Assembly (NCBI RefSeq): GCF_020034665.1
Contig: NZ_JAIQDI010000001.1
Location: 310,001-374,000 of the forward strand
Length of the DNA stretch: 64,000 nucleotides
Direction of reading: 5' to 3'
Source: Niabella beijingensis
GTDB lineage: Bacteria > Bacteroidota > Bacteroidia > Chitinophagales > Chitinophagaceae
The notes beneath the pieces were generated by a model that had not been told where the DNA came from, made no database searches, and saw nothing but the letters and a program-made list of their open reading frames with translations. Position numbers and translations under genes: made by a program. Positions within the stretch are counted from its first letter, which is position 1. Each line of letters opens with the position of its first letter. Positions 1-9,577 of this stretch are shown here, piece after piece.

Positions 1-1630
1 CTTCCTGGTATTCCTCCTCATACAACAACGCGGCAGCCTGTAATGAGGTCTCCTCGTTTTCCAGTCCCAGCAGCAGCTTCATATGCCGTGTCCGGTACAC
101 CACGTCTTTCTCCACATCATATTCCCAGCCACCCGTGCTGCTGATCTGCTGGCTGGTATCCAGCAGGTCGATGGTCCGCTCCAGCTCTTCCTGCAATTTC
201 TGCAGCTCCTGCTGTGCCGTGGCCTGAGAGGTGATATCAAGGGCAAACCCGATAATACTGCCTTCCTGGTACGGATGCGGAAAAACATGGTTCTGAAAAA
301 ATAACGGCTTCCCTCTTACTTCAAGCCGGGTGGTAAAACTTTTGAGTTTCCCGTTCTGTGCCGCCTGCACCTGGTCTGCTGCAGTAGGAAAAAGTTCAAA
401 AGTGCTTTTACCCACCAGCTCGTGATCCCGGAACCCAAGGGCACTTAGTCCGGCCCCGAGCGCACGGGTAATGATCCCGTTACGGTCGATCTCATAGGCG
501 ATCACCGGCAGGTTCTGCAGCAACCCGTTGAGCAGGTGTGCTTCTCCTTCTTTCTCCTTCTCGGCACGCTTTTGTTCCGTAATGTTCAGGGCCATGCCGA
601 TCACCGTTCCGGGTATGCGCTCATCAGCAAACAGGATGTTCTGGAAATACAGCTCCCTGCCAAAACAGTTCCCGTCGCATACATACTGCACAACAGCACC
701 CTTCCTTGCCCGTTCGTGGAACTCCACTGCTTCCGGCATTATGTCTGTAAGATCCCGGCCTTCCAGTTCGCCATCCGCCAGGTCCATCGCTTTTAGTCCG
801 GCACCAGTCGACAGGGTGATCCGGTTCCCGTCGTCTACTTTATAAAGAACAATGGGCAGGTTGCTGAGAACGCTTTTTAACAGCTGTGTCTTATCCTGAT
901 TCTCTTTTTCCAGGCGCATTTTTTCCGATACATCCTGGCAGAAAACCGTCATACCGGTAATTTTACCCGCTTCATCAAACACAGGATTGCAGATCATGGA
1001 AAACGCCGCCCGCCGTAATCCGGGAGCCCCGTATTCTTCAACCGTTTCGACCGTTTCCCCCGCCATTACTCGATCAAAAATAGCCTGTGTTTTCTCCGCA
1101 TCATTTCCCGCGATGGCCATGTAATTGTCACCGATCTTTATCTCAATTCCTTTTCCCAGCAATACAGCCTGCCGGTGAGCATTGTTGAAGGAGGTATAGT
1201 TCAGCTGTGTATCGAATGAGAAAATACTGGCACTGGTGCTTTCAAAAACCGACCGGAAAATATGAAGGTCCTGCTGCAGTTTTTTTTGACGGGCATCCGC
1301 ATCGGGAGATGCTGTCAGCACTCCCCTGTACCCGGTAATACCATTCTCGTCGTTTACCGGAGCCATATGAATAGCGACCGACCGGCTCTGTGCCATATCC
1401 GTTGTTGCCAGGGCGATCGCTTCAAAACTGGCACCGGCACCCGGCAGCGGCGGCAGGGCCTGAAAGCGGAAGCAGGTTTCCCAATGCCGGCCCTCAAGCG
1501 CTCCGGCCTGCACACCCAACAGCTGTGCGGCATACGGATTGATATAACGGAACCGGCCTTCCGCCGTGAGAATAAAAATACCCGTTGGCAATAAGCCATA
1601 ATATATGTCGAACCCGGTGTCCTCTGGCAT
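1..1630 (-). CDS. Multi-PAS sensor protein, C-terminus outside window (partial)
   Basis: The minus strand is open from an ATG at 1630 to the window edge, giving 543 visible residues. I read four consecutive PAS-like modules (roughly residues 1-110, 118-235, 245-365 and 370-490) and the beginning of a fifth with a GGWEYD core near 510. Repeated TGAGLKAMD / LGAGLSALG and NITEQKRAEKE / DITSQATAQQE linkers mark the module borders and are typical of PAS domains that end in a PAC motif and a short coiled coil. There is no signal peptide or membrane segment in the visible part, so it is probably cytosolic. Such proteins normally end in a histidine kinase or a GGDEF-like output, but the output domain lies beyond position 1 and cannot be named. 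It runs in the same direction as the LytS-type kinase gene upstream, separated by about 160 bp. An AGGAGG sequence is present but about 27 nt before the ATG, so the start is moderately sure. Confidence 0.8.
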   Translation of the reverse strand, partial: MPEDTGFDIYYGLLPTGIFILTAEGRFRYINPYAAQLLGVQAGALEGRHWETCFRFQALPPLPGAGASFEAIALATTDMAQSRSVAIHMAPVNDENGITGYRGVLTASPDADARQKKLQQDLHIFRSVFESTSASIFSFDTQLNYTSFNNAHRQAVLLGKGIEIKIGDNYMAIAGNDAEKTQAIFDRVMAGETVETVEEYGAPGLRRAAFSMICNPVFDEAGKITGMTVFCQDVSEKMRLEKENQDKTQLLKSVLSNLPIVLYKVDDGNRITLSTGAGLKAMDLADGELEGRDLTDIMPEAVEFHERARKGAVVQYVCDGNCFGRELYFQNILFADERIPGTVIGMALNITEQKRAEKEKEGEAHLLNGLLQNLPVIAYEIDRNGIITRALGAGLSALGFRDHELVGKSTFELFPTAADQVQAAQNGKLKSFTTRLEVRGKPLFFQNHVFPHPYQEGSIIGFALDITSQATAQQELQKLQEELERTIDLLDTSQQISSTGGWEYDVEKDVVYRTRHMKLLLGLENEETSLQAAALLYEEEYQE

Positions 1631-1787
1631 TTGCACGTGCTTACTTTGTTTATTGTTCCTCCTAATGTACAAAGAAGTTGGAATTTCCGGCACATTATTC
1701 CGGCCAGGCAGCAACAACCTTTTTACTCCGGCAGGACCTTTAAACAAAGTATCCTGAAAAATGCATCCGAATGAGACAGTATTACTG

Positions 1788-4700
1788 CTAAAAGGCTTCT
1801 GCCACTGCAAGCAGTACTTCCACCCGGGTACCGGCAGAGTTACCATCAGGATCCAGCAGGTCGGTGATCCGCACCGGATCAGCAATGGCGGCCCCTTTAT
1901 TGAACGACTCGATCCGCTTGAGCGTGATGTCCAGCCCGTGGGATTTACGGTTAAAGTTCAGTTGCTCTTTATTACGCTGCGCCGCCTGCCGCCCTACTCC
2001 GTTATCTGTAATGACAAATACCAGTATGGCTCCTTTTTGTGTCACCGAAACCGTCAGCCGGCCGGGTTTATCCGATGGCAGCAATCCGTGTAAGACAGCA
2101 TTCTCCACAAAAGGCTGGATCACCATGGAAGGGATCTCTACCATATCCGGGTCTACCCCATCCGTGGTAAGTTCATAGGCAAACCGTTGTTCAAAACGCA
2201 CCTGTTCCAGTTCCACATAGATCTTTATCACCTCCAGCTCGTCGCGTAAGACGATCTTTTTAGCTCTCGAATTATCCAGCGTCAAACGTACCAGTCTTGA
2301 AAACTTACTGATGTATTGATTGGCCAGGATCCGGTCGTTGCTGTTGACAAACGAGTTGATCGTATTGAGCGAATTAAAAATGAAATGCGGATTCATCTGT
2401 GTGCTGAGCGCCTTTTGTTCCAGCTCGTTCAGCTTTATTTCAAAATCACTCCGAAGCTTTGCCTCTTTCTCTACCTGGCGGATCCGCCACCTGTAAAAAC
2501 TGTACGCCAGTCCGGACAGCAGCAGCAGGGCCAAAAGCCGGAACCACCAGGTATTCCAGAATGCACGGCCGATGGTAACCGCAAGCGGCCGGGCAGCACT
2601 GTACCAGTCCTTTCCGTTTATGGACGCTTCTGCCTCGAACCGGTAGTTACCCGCAGGCAGGTTGGTATAACGCGCCTGGCGTTCTTTATAGGCATATATA
2701 TAGCCCGTATCAAACCCGTTCAGCTTATACCGGTAACGAACGGACCCTGCATGCCGGTAATCCACCGTAAGATAACGGAACACCAGGTTATTTTCACGGT
2801 AGGATAATTTTAACGGCAGGCCGTTCAATACATTCAGCACAGTATCGGCAGAATAAACATCGGTGATAAAGACCTGCAGGGGATATGAACGGATCCGCAG
2901 TTGTGAGGGATAAAAATGATTAAACCCGGTTTGTGCACCGATAAAAACTTCTCCGTCCGGTGCCAGGTAATACGCCGAAACACGGTGATTGCTCTGAAGC
3001 AGCCCGTCCTTTTCATCAAAGGATACCAGGGCACCGTTTTGAGGGTTGTACCGCGCGAGGCCTTTATTTCCGATGATCCAGATATTGCCGTCCAGATCGC
3101 GCAGCAACCCCACAACATTCGAGGTCTCCAGTCCGCTGCTTTTATTCAACAGGCCTTTCACACGCAGTGTAACCGGGTCGATCATATACACTCCATAATA
3201 TCCGCAGGCATAAATACCCCCCTGCAGATCCTGTTCCACTGAAACTATGTTATTATCCTTTTGCGTACCCGGCAATACAATGGTGTATAGACTGTCTTTC
3301 TTTTTATCATAAAAGCTCAGGCCCCGGCTCTGGGCAAACCACCAGTTGTCATCACGGTCGGCAAAAAAATGCGTGGTATAACCCTCAATGATCTTGCGGA
3401 GCCGGGGATGGGAACGAAAGGTTTCCAGCCGGTTGGTCAGGGGATCAAACAGATAAAACCGCGCACCGGTAGCCACCAGGAAATTACCATGACGATCAGA
3501 AACCACACGATGGAATTCGCTGCTCACCAGGCTGTCGCCCCTTCCGGTTATGCTGGTGGGTATCTTATCGAAATGGCCGTCCGGTCGCAGCCGGCCAAAA
3601 CCCGCCCCGAAGGCACCGATCCAGAGCCGGTTTTTATGATCCGCTAATACAGCTCTCAGTGTACGCACGTTCAGGGGGCCTTCTCCTTTCTCATAATAGG
3701 TATAAAAATTGCTGACCGTTTTTGTGCGATCCCAGCGGATCAGGTAACTGTTGGTGCCGATCCACATCTGTCCGGAAGCATCCTGATAAAAACAGTTCAC
3801 CACATTCTGGTATTTCAGTCCCTCCTCATTGGTAAAACTCCGGACTGCCGAGATCGGTGGTGCATCCAGCGAGGTATAGGAAATTCCATTGCCATGCACC
3901 ACCAGTGTGCGGTTCCGGGTCACCAATACCCTAAGTAGAAAACTGCTGTGAATGGATGAAGCATCTCCGGGATCATTGGTATACTGTGCTACCGACCGCG
4001 TACTTACATTTAATATATACAGGCCGTGATAACGCGTCACCATAGCATACCGGTCATCATCGATCTTTACAATTTCACTTCCGTATCCTGCTATTGCCTT
4101 TCCTTCCCGGTTCTTCCAGTTGTTCACCAGCTCCATTGTACCAGTGGCAGTATTCATCAGCACCACGCTATCGCGCGCGAGGCCGCAGGCCAGCCATTCA
4201 TTTTCACTTACCCGGCACAGGCTCCACGCGTTATGATAGGGCAGTTCTTTCAACAGCACCTGCCGGGAAATATCCACCATCAGGGTTTTCCCCCTGATCC
4301 CCAGCAGCCATACCGGTCCGCCTGCATGACTGGCAGTAAGCATGGCGGCACGCTCTTTAATTATGGATGTAATTCCATTGAGCGGGCGTACGCGCTTTTG
4401 CTGATCGATAAAAAAACAGGAATCGCGTGTAAAGCTCAGGATCCCCCCGGGAGCTTCATACATCAGCACGATCTTTTCAAGCGGATAGCGGTCCGGATTA
4501 TCAACCACTGCAAACCGGTTCGTGTGCTCCGCCTTATATTGAATGCCTGCCGGGGTGGCGATCCATATGGTTCCCTGACGGTCGCATAGGATAGTCCGTA
4601 TCCGGTTATTAAGAATCCCGCTGCGGTTATCGCGGGTATAGGCCGCCACCTGGTAACCATCGAAGACATTCACACCTTCATCCGTTCCGATCCACAACCG

Positions 4701-4874
4701 TCCCAGCCGGTCCTCGCACAGCTCAATACCCTGGTCGCTTAGTAAGCCGTTAGCTGTATTCAGATGCCGGAAAAAGAGGGACTGGGCAGATAACAGTTTA
4801 GCAGGGCCGCAGAGTATCAGTACAAAAATAAAAAGGCTGAACCTATATATTTTCATGGGGATAAAAGTACTCAT
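1788..4874 (-). CDS. LytS-type sensor kinase with Reg_prop beta-propeller and Y_Y_Y domain
   Basis: 1028 residues. A signal peptide (or anchor) is followed by repeated WIGTDEGV / WIGTNSYL / WIIGNKGL strands, the Reg_prop two-component propeller, to about residue 690. A Y_Y_Y module follows (RYRYKLNGFD near 725), then a transmembrane segment (LLALLLLSGLAYSF, about 790-805) and a His_kinase-type core with the NPHFIFNSLN box at 828-837. The ATP-binding part is intact, with an N-box (PFVENAVLHG near 925) and DNGVGR near 957. It should sense a periplasmic ligand and phosphorylate a LytTR regulator. No regulator gene lies downstream; the nearest is the LytTR gene at 6779 in the divergent transcript, so cross-talk with that operon is inferred. 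The second ATG (4856) places the signal peptide at the very N-terminus and is an equally good start. Confidence 0.9.
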   Translation of the reverse strand: MSTFIPMKIYRFSLFIFVLILCGPAKLLSAQSLFFRHLNTANGLLSDQGIELCEDRLGRLWIGTDEGVNVFDGYQVAAYTRDNRSGILNNRIRTILCDRQGTIWIATPAGIQYKAEHTNRFAVVDNPDRYPLEKIVLMYEAPGGILSFTRDSCFFIDQQKRVRPLNGITSIIKERAAMLTASHAGGPVWLLGIRGKTLMVDISRQVLLKELPYHNAWSLCRVSENEWLACGLARDSVVLMNTATGTMELVNNWKNREGKAIAGYGSEIVKIDDDRYAMVTRYHGLYILNVSTRSVAQYTNDPGDASSIHSSFLLRVLVTRNRTLVVHGNGISYTSLDAPPISAVRSFTNEEGLKYQNVVNCFYQDASGQMWIGTNSYLIRWDRTKTVSNFYTYYEKGEGPLNVRTLRAVLADHKNRLWIGAFGAGFGRLRPDGHFDKIPTSITGRGDSLVSSEFHRVVSDRHGNFLVATGARFYLFDPLTNRLETFRSHPRLRKIIEGYTTHFFADRDDNWWFAQSRGLSFYDKKKDSLYTIVLPGTQKDNNIVSVEQDLQGGIYACGYYGVYMIDPVTLRVKGLLNKSSGLETSNVVGLLRDLDGNIWIIGNKGLARYNPQNGALVSFDEKDGLLQSNHRVSAYYLAPDGEVFIGAQTGFNHFYPSQLRIRSYPLQVFITDVYSADTVLNVLNGLPLKLSYRENNLVFRYLTVDYRHAGSVRYRYKLNGFDTGYIYAYKERQARYTNLPAGNYRFEAEASINGKDWYSAARPLAVTIGRAFWNTWWFRLLALLLLSGLAYSFYRWRIRQVEKEAKLRSDFEIKLNELEQKALSTQMNPHFIFNSLNTINSFVNSNDRILANQYISKFSRLVRLTLDNSRAKKIVLRDELEVIKIYVELEQVRFEQRFAYELTTDGVDPDMVEIPSMVIQPFVENAVLHGLLPSDKPGRLTVSVTQKGAILVFVITDNGVGRQAAQRNKEQLNFNRKSHGLDITLKRIESFNKGAAIADPVRITDLLDPDGNSAGTRVEVLLAVAEAF

Positions 4875-4907
4875 TCATTTTAAAAACAACAAAAACCACC
4901 TCCATGA

Positions 4908-4946
4908 TCCGTTAAGTCAAATGGCTGTTTTGTTAACTCAAACGGC
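4908..4946. promoter_or_regulatory. Putative LytTR binding site: two direct repeats with 21-bp period
   Basis: GTTAAGTCAAATGGC (4911-4925) and GTTAACTCAAACGGC (4932-4946) match at 13 of 15 positions and start exactly 21 bp apart, two helical turns. With three preceding bases the first copy (TCCGTTAAG) fits the published LytTR consensus [TA][AC][CA]GTTN[AG][TG]; the second fits less well. The site sits in the 85-115-bp region between two divergent LytS-type genes, one of which is cotranscribed with a LytTR regulator, so autoregulation is likely. Confidence 0.6.
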
Positions 4947-4989
4947 GGATTCGTAATATTTGTTACACCTTTACATAAATAACGGGAGG

Positions 4990-6762
4990 ATGATGCCCCT
5001 GACGAAACAATTTATAGGTTGCCTGCTGCTGCTGTGTACGGCCTCCGTTTCCCTGGCCCAGCAGGAAGCGGCAGATTCCTGGCATAAGGTCGCCATTCAA
5101 AAATCGGGCACCATTACTGTTCTTTGGGACGAAATAGAGCCCTTCATTTACCACGACAACCGGGGCGGGCTTATCGGTGTGGAATACGAACTCATGGAAG
5201 GGTTTAAGACCTTTCTGAAAAATCATTACCAGATCAACCTGGAGATCAGATGGAAAGAGATCCAGGATTTTGCAGCTATCTATCCCAACATCCGGGATAC
5301 CCGGCAGCCCGGCATTTTTGCGCTCTCTTATTACTCGATCACAGATGAACGTAAAAAAGAAGTGCGGTTCTCTCCCCCCTACATGCCCGACCTGAACATC
5401 CTCGTAACGAACAGCCAGGTCCCCACCTTTACGAATGCAGCGGAATTCAAAAAACAGATCCGGGAAATGCATGGGTTTACCCAGCCCGGCACTACCATGG
5501 AAACCGACCTTCGAACGTTGCAGCAACAATATTTTCCTTCGTTACCGGTAACCTATAATACCAAAGATGATTATGCCATTTTAAGCCAGGTGTCCGATAA
5601 TAAAAGCGCATTCGCCTATGTTCCGCTCAGCATCTATGTGGTAGCCCTGCAAAAAGGTTATAAAATAAAACGGCAGCGGCTCTTTGATGTGCACCGGGAG
5701 GGATTTGCTGCGATCTATCCGAAAAACAGCGACTGGGAACCTCCCATAAATGAGTATTTCAACTCCGCCGAGTGCAAATTTTTTGTCAACTCCCTCATCC
5801 GTAAACACCTGGGACCGGAAGTGGCGCATGTCATCCTTGAAGTATCCGCTTTTCAGGATACTACCGGCAATACTGCGGACATTGAACTGCTGACAAAAGA
5901 ACGCGAGATCGTTACGCAACGGTTAACGGACGCAGCAGTGGAGCTGCAACAGCAGCAATCATTCCGTAATATGATCCTCCTGTTGCTGGCTTTCCTCGTG
6001 GTTCTTGCGGTATTGCTGTATGGAAGATTCCGTACCAAACACCGGCTTAACGGAATACTGCAGCAACGCAACCAGCTGATCAGTACGCAAAATGCGCAGA
6101 TCGAAAGCATGAACCAGATGCTGAAGCTCAAAGTGCTTCAGACCCGGATGAACCCGCATTTCCTGTTCAATTCGCTTAACTCGATCCAGTATTTTATCAT
6201 CGCGAACGACCGGAAGGTATCGCTGCAATACATCAAACGTTTTTCCAGCTTTCTGAGAAAGCTGATCCGCTTCGGAGATGAAGTGCTGATCACTGCTGAT
6301 GACGAAGCCGCGCTTCTGCGCGAATACCTGTGGCTGGAACAAACACGTTTTCCCGACCGGCTGGAATATACGATAACCGTTGACGAAAACGCAGGCACGC
6401 TGCAGGTACTGCCCCTGCTCACACACGGGATTGTGGAAAAAATGCTTTACGGAGCGATCATCCGTCAGTATGAAAAATGGAAAATAGCAATAACATTCCG
6501 GCTTTCCGCCGATCAGTTAAAAGTTACGGTAACCGGTTCCGGAAGCGGAAAAGCGCCTTCCGCACCACAAACAGAAGAGACAATGGCCGCCGGCCCGTCC
6601 GGCGAAGAAGCTACCGTTATGAGACGCATCCGTTTATTCAATAAACAGCGGAAGCAAAAGATATTGCTTACGCGTGAACATTCAAACAACACCTATACTT
6701 ATAGTCTCGGTATACCACAACCCTTGTTTGCAAATACAGCAACCATCGATCTTGAAACATAA
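4990..6762 (+). CDS. Solute-binding domain fused to a LytS-type kinase core with degenerate ATP-binding part
   Basis: About 590 residues from the ATG at 4990 (a second ATG at 4993 follows GGGAGG directly; reading upstream to a TTG at 4960 adds residues before the signal peptide and is unlikely). Order: signal peptide ending at SLAQQ; a bacterial solute-binding family 3-like domain, residues about 34-275 (WDEIEPFIYHDNRGG, GVEYELMEGF); a membrane helix at about 326-346 (ILLLLAFLVVLAVLLYG); then the LytS/His_kinase box MNPHFLFNSLNSIQYF near 388. The following ATPase region is abnormal: where an N-box would be there is LTHGIVEKMLYGAI, and the DNGxG loop is replaced by a GSGSGKAP stretch. It is therefore probably a receptor with weak or no ATP binding of its own. 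It is followed 16 bp later by the LytTR regulator. Confidence 0.85.
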   Translation: MMPLTKQFIGCLLLLCTASVSLAQQEAADSWHKVAIQKSGTITVLWDEIEPFIYHDNRGGLIGVEYELMEGFKTFLKNHYQINLEIRWKEIQDFAAIYPNIRDTRQPGIFALSYYSITDERKKEVRFSPPYMPDLNILVTNSQVPTFTNAAEFKKQIREMHGFTQPGTTMETDLRTLQQQYFPSLPVTYNTKDDYAILSQVSDNKSAFAYVPLSIYVVALQKGYKIKRQRLFDVHREGFAAIYPKNSDWEPPINEYFNSAECKFFVNSLIRKHLGPEVAHVILEVSAFQDTTGNTADIELLTKEREIVTQRLTDAAVELQQQQSFRNMILLLLAFLVVLAVLLYGRFRTKHRLNGILQQRNQLISTQNAQIESMNQMLKLKVLQTRMNPHFLFNSLNSIQYFIIANDRKVSLQYIKRFSSFLRKLIRFGDEVLITADDEAALLREYLWLEQTRFPDRLEYTITVDENAGTLQVLPLLTHGIVEKMLYGAIIRQYEKWKIAITFRLSADQLKVTVTGSGSGKAPSAPQTEETMAAGPSGEEATVMRRIRLFNKQRKQKILLTREHSNNTYTYSLGIPQPLFANTATIDLET

Positions 6763-6778
6763 CTAAAGCCCTTTTCAA

Positions 6779-7534
6779 ATGAATTACAAAGCATTTATTG
6801 TTGAAGACGAAGCCCGCAACAGGGATTTCTTAAAGAATCTTGCTGATGAGTTTTGTCCGGATATCCTGGTAACAGGGATGGCAGCCACAGTAGCTGATGC
6901 GATCCGTGGAATTGATCAGCTAAAACCCGATATCGTATTCCTGGACATTGAAATGCAGCCGGGGACCGGGTTTGACGTGCTGCAGGGCGTACGACACAAG
7001 AACTTCCAGGTAATTTTTACCACCGCCTATGATCACTATGCTATAAAGGCCATCAAATTCAGCGCGATCGATTATATCCTCAAACCGATCGATCTTGAGG
7101 AACTGCAACAGGCGGTAGATAAGGCCATTCAATCGGTGCGGCAGCAGCAGGAAAACAGGATCGACCTGTTGATGCAAAACCTGAACCAGACCACAGGCGA
7201 CCGCTACTCGATCAGCCTTTCCACTTCAGATGGAACCGAATATGTACAGCTGTCCCAGATCATCCGGCTTGAGGCAAACGGACCTTATACCACTTTCTTT
7301 CTAAAGGACCAGGGCAAGATAATGGTGAGCAAACACCTGAAAGAATACGAACTGCTATTAAGTGATCACGGTTTCTTCCGGGTACACAATTCACATATCA
7401 TTCACCTCAAGGAGGTACGTAAAATGATCAGGACCGACGGCGGATATGCGATCATGAGCGATGCATCGATGATCGCCATTTCGCCCAAGAAAAAGGAAGA
7501 GTTCCTCCAGCTGATGGCGCAACGCCTGGTATAA
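6779..7534 (+). CDS. LytTR-family response regulator
   Basis: 251 residues. N-terminal receiver domain (about 1-120) with acidic pocket VEDE at 8-11, phospho-acceptor Asp56 in FLDIEMQPG, and the conserved Lys in ILKPID near 102. C-terminal LytTR DNA-binding domain (about 145-250) with IIRLEANGPYTTFF and FFRVHNSHIIHL, both characteristic of the family. It lies 16 bp after the solute-binding LytS gene and is the only LytTR gene near the divergent propeller kinase, so it may serve both sensors. A candidate target site lies at 4908-4946. Confidence 0.92.
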   Translation: MNYKAFIVEDEARNRDFLKNLADEFCPDILVTGMAATVADAIRGIDQLKPDIVFLDIEMQPGTGFDVLQGVRHKNFQVIFTTAYDHYAIKAIKFSAIDYILKPIDLEELQQAVDKAIQSVRQQQENRIDLLMQNLNQTTGDRYSISLSTSDGTEYVQLSQIIRLEANGPYTTFFLKDQGKIMVSKHLKEYELLLSDHGFFRVHNSHIIHLKEVRKMIRTDGGYAIMSDASMIAISPKKKEEFLQLMAQRLV

Positions 7535-7555
7535 GATCCTGCGTTTTCATAAAAC

Positions 7556-7598
7556 AACAGGCCCAAAACCCAGCTGCTGCTGGTGTCCTGAGCCTGTT
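7556..7598 (+). terminator. Weak stem-loop after the LytTR gene
   Basis: AACAGGC (7556-7562) and GCCTGTT (7592-7598) form a 7-bp stem, with a shorter CAGC/GCTG inner stem. No T-run follows on the plus strand, so a terminator role is only suggested by the position after the operon end. Confidence 0.3.
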
Positions 7599-7690
7599 AC
7601 TGTTTCAACCAACGACAGGATACCGGGATGATAAGCCGGCCGTATTTCTTTCGCGCCTTTTAAAAACAAGGACAATGTCCTCCGTCAGGA

Positions 7691-9208
7691 TCATTCAGAA
7701 AATGCCATACTGCCTTCGGGGCGGAGCCCGTTGGTATTGGCAACAGGGCCGCCGGAACGGAACCGGCGAAGCAGCCGGTGGTAATCCCGGGGGTTGATGG
7801 GTTTAAAAAAATTGCAGATGAGGTTACCGGAAGCGGTTTTCAATTTCATATCCTTCATCAATTGATCGAGGTGCATAAAATTAAAAGGCGCAATACACAG
7901 GCCGCTGAATTCAGCCGATACCGGCCGCGCCCCTCTTTTCCATTGTTCGATCCGCCTGCGCTCCCCTGCTATTTCACGCGTTGAGGGCAACTGGATATTC
8001 CCTTTTACATACTCGGCCAGCCAGTTCGCTGCGATCTCCGAAGTCAGCGTGGAGAAGAGGCTTGAATTAAATCCGACAAAGCCCAGGGAGGGCAGTTTGG
8101 GATTGATGATATTCCGGTGCAGTAAAAACTGTCCCTTCTCGCTGCGGATCAGCCGCTGGTCGTTTTCACTTAAAAAAGGAAGGCGCTGTCGAAAGCCGGT
8201 GCCCATTACGACAAGATCCGGGCGGATCTTCTCCCCATTCTTTAAAAGAATCCCATCTGCCGTGAAGCGTTCGATCTCCGTTTGAATGGCGCGGATCTTC
8301 CCGGTCCGTACCTTTTCATAGAACCCCTCCGGAGCAATGCCCAGGCTGCAGCTGATCTGGTCTTCGATCCGATGCCGGGGGACCATCCCGCACTTTTTAA
8401 GCCGGAACTGTTTTTTAAGCAACAGCTCTACGGTACGCCACTGTGTCCATACCAGGGGTTTACCGATACTGTGCAGCAGTTGCTGGAACCGCGTCTTACG
8501 GTAAGGAACAAAAAAAGCTTCCGAAAAACGGGAGAACAGCAGGTATTTAAGATTGATCTTATTGCCAAAGAAGCGCGGCACTTTCCACTGGGCCTTACGG
8601 TAAAGCAATGTGCAGGAGGTACTGATATCCGCCGCCTGCGTTGCGATATCCGTAGCGGATTTTGCAAAACCGACCACCGCCACCTCCTTGCCTTCAAGCA
8701 GCGTACTGTCCTGCAACGCCGATGTATGCAGGATCTCACCACCTGCGGCACAGAAATCGTCCACACCGGGAAACTCCGGGATATAAGGTTCATGAAAAGT
8801 ACCGGTGCAAACCACTACAAAACCAAACCGGAATGTAAGCAGTTTCCCCGTGTGAACCTCCCGGGCCAGCACCCGCCAGTACTCCTTTTCATAATGCAGT
8901 TCTGTAACGGCAATGTGGCATCGTATGCTTTCGTCCAATTCAAAATGCCGTGCATAGTCCCGCAGGTATTGATTCATCTGGTGCCCCGTCGGCCATTCCG
9001 GATAATGCGCCGGCATGGGAAAATCGGAATATGCATATTCATTCTTTGTGGTTTGTGTCGTCACATTGATGTAAAACCGGTTCCGGTCCCACACGCCGCC
9101 AATTGCGGCGGCTTTTTCCAATACCGTTACATTAAATCCCCTTTCCTTAAATGCTTTAGCGGCTGCCAGTCCGCTGATTCCGGCTCCTATGATTCCGATT
9201 GTTTGCAT
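7691..9208 (-). CDS. FMO-like flavin-containing monooxygenase
   Basis: 505 residues from the ATG at 9208. The N-terminus begins directly with the FAD dinucleotide-binding strand (IGIIGAGISGLAAAKAF), which fixes the start; the open frame continues upstream to 9472 but that part has no family match and is left out. A second Rossmann motif (VAVVGFAKSATDIA, about residue 190) binds NADPH, preceded by a GGEILHTS segment in the place of the FMO signature, and VVMGTGF occurs near 330. The protein should use NADPH, FAD and oxygen to oxygenate a soft nucleophile or a ketone; substrate unknown. No membrane segment or signal peptide. The gene is isolated between a signalling operon and a divergent lipoprotein gene. 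Confidence 0.85.
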   Translation of the reverse strand: MQTIGIIGAGISGLAAAKAFKERGFNVTVLEKAAAIGGVWDRNRFYINVTTQTTKNEYAYSDFPMPAHYPEWPTGHQMNQYLRDYARHFELDESIRCHIAVTELHYEKEYWRVLAREVHTGKLLTFRFGFVVVCTGTFHEPYIPEFPGVDDFCAAGGEILHTSALQDSTLLEGKEVAVVGFAKSATDIATQAADISTSCTLLYRKAQWKVPRFFGNKINLKYLLFSRFSEAFFVPYRKTRFQQLLHSIGKPLVWTQWRTVELLLKKQFRLKKCGMVPRHRIEDQISCSLGIAPEGFYEKVRTGKIRAIQTEIERFTADGILLKNGEKIRPDLVVMGTGFRQRLPFLSENDQRLIRSEKGQFLLHRNIINPKLPSLGFVGFNSSLFSTLTSEIAANWLAEYVKGNIQLPSTREIAGERRRIEQWKRGARPVSAEFSGLCIAPFNFMHLDQLMKDMKLKTASGNLICNFFKPINPRDYHRLLRRFRSGGPVANTNGLRPEGSMAFSE

Positions 9209-9577
9209 GATATGATTTTTTGCGGGCATAAACAACAGGAGCTGCCTACACCCCGTGATTGAATGGATGTAAATTACCCGCATTGCAAAGCCGTGTATCC
9301 CGACATTTAATAAAACCACTACTTGAATTAATAAACAAAGCTGAAAGCGCATTACAATAACAACGCTTTGTAACGGCGGGTATCTTTTTATACCTATTGT
9401 TCTATTGGCGCTGCAGTTACGCCTAATGCTCCTGTTTATATTTCTTTTTAAGGGGTACCTTGCGGATCTCAAAATCGGTTAACCGAAACCCGTGTTTTAT
9501 TAATTGCCGCTGCACAACAGCACGCGGCCGCAGCATCTTTGCACTGTTAAAACCGATTCAATCAATAAAAAAAAATC
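9209..9577. other. Divergent intergenic region, no gene recognised
   Basis: About 370 bp between the monooxygenase and a lipoprotein. The minus frame is open through part of it but has no recognisable protein. CATCTTTG at 9534-9541 is one base off the Bacteroidota -7 element and could serve the lipoprotein gene; no matching -33 TTTG at the usual spacing was found. Confidence 0.5.

Noticed and set aside
8282..9262. 326-codon plus frame opposite the monooxygenase gene
   Set aside because: It is the antisense shadow of a well-supported gene and has no domain pattern.
9209..9472. N-terminal extension of the monooxygenase
   Set aside because: FMO proteins begin at the FAD motif, which starts at 9208; the extension has no similarity and reads through the promoter region.
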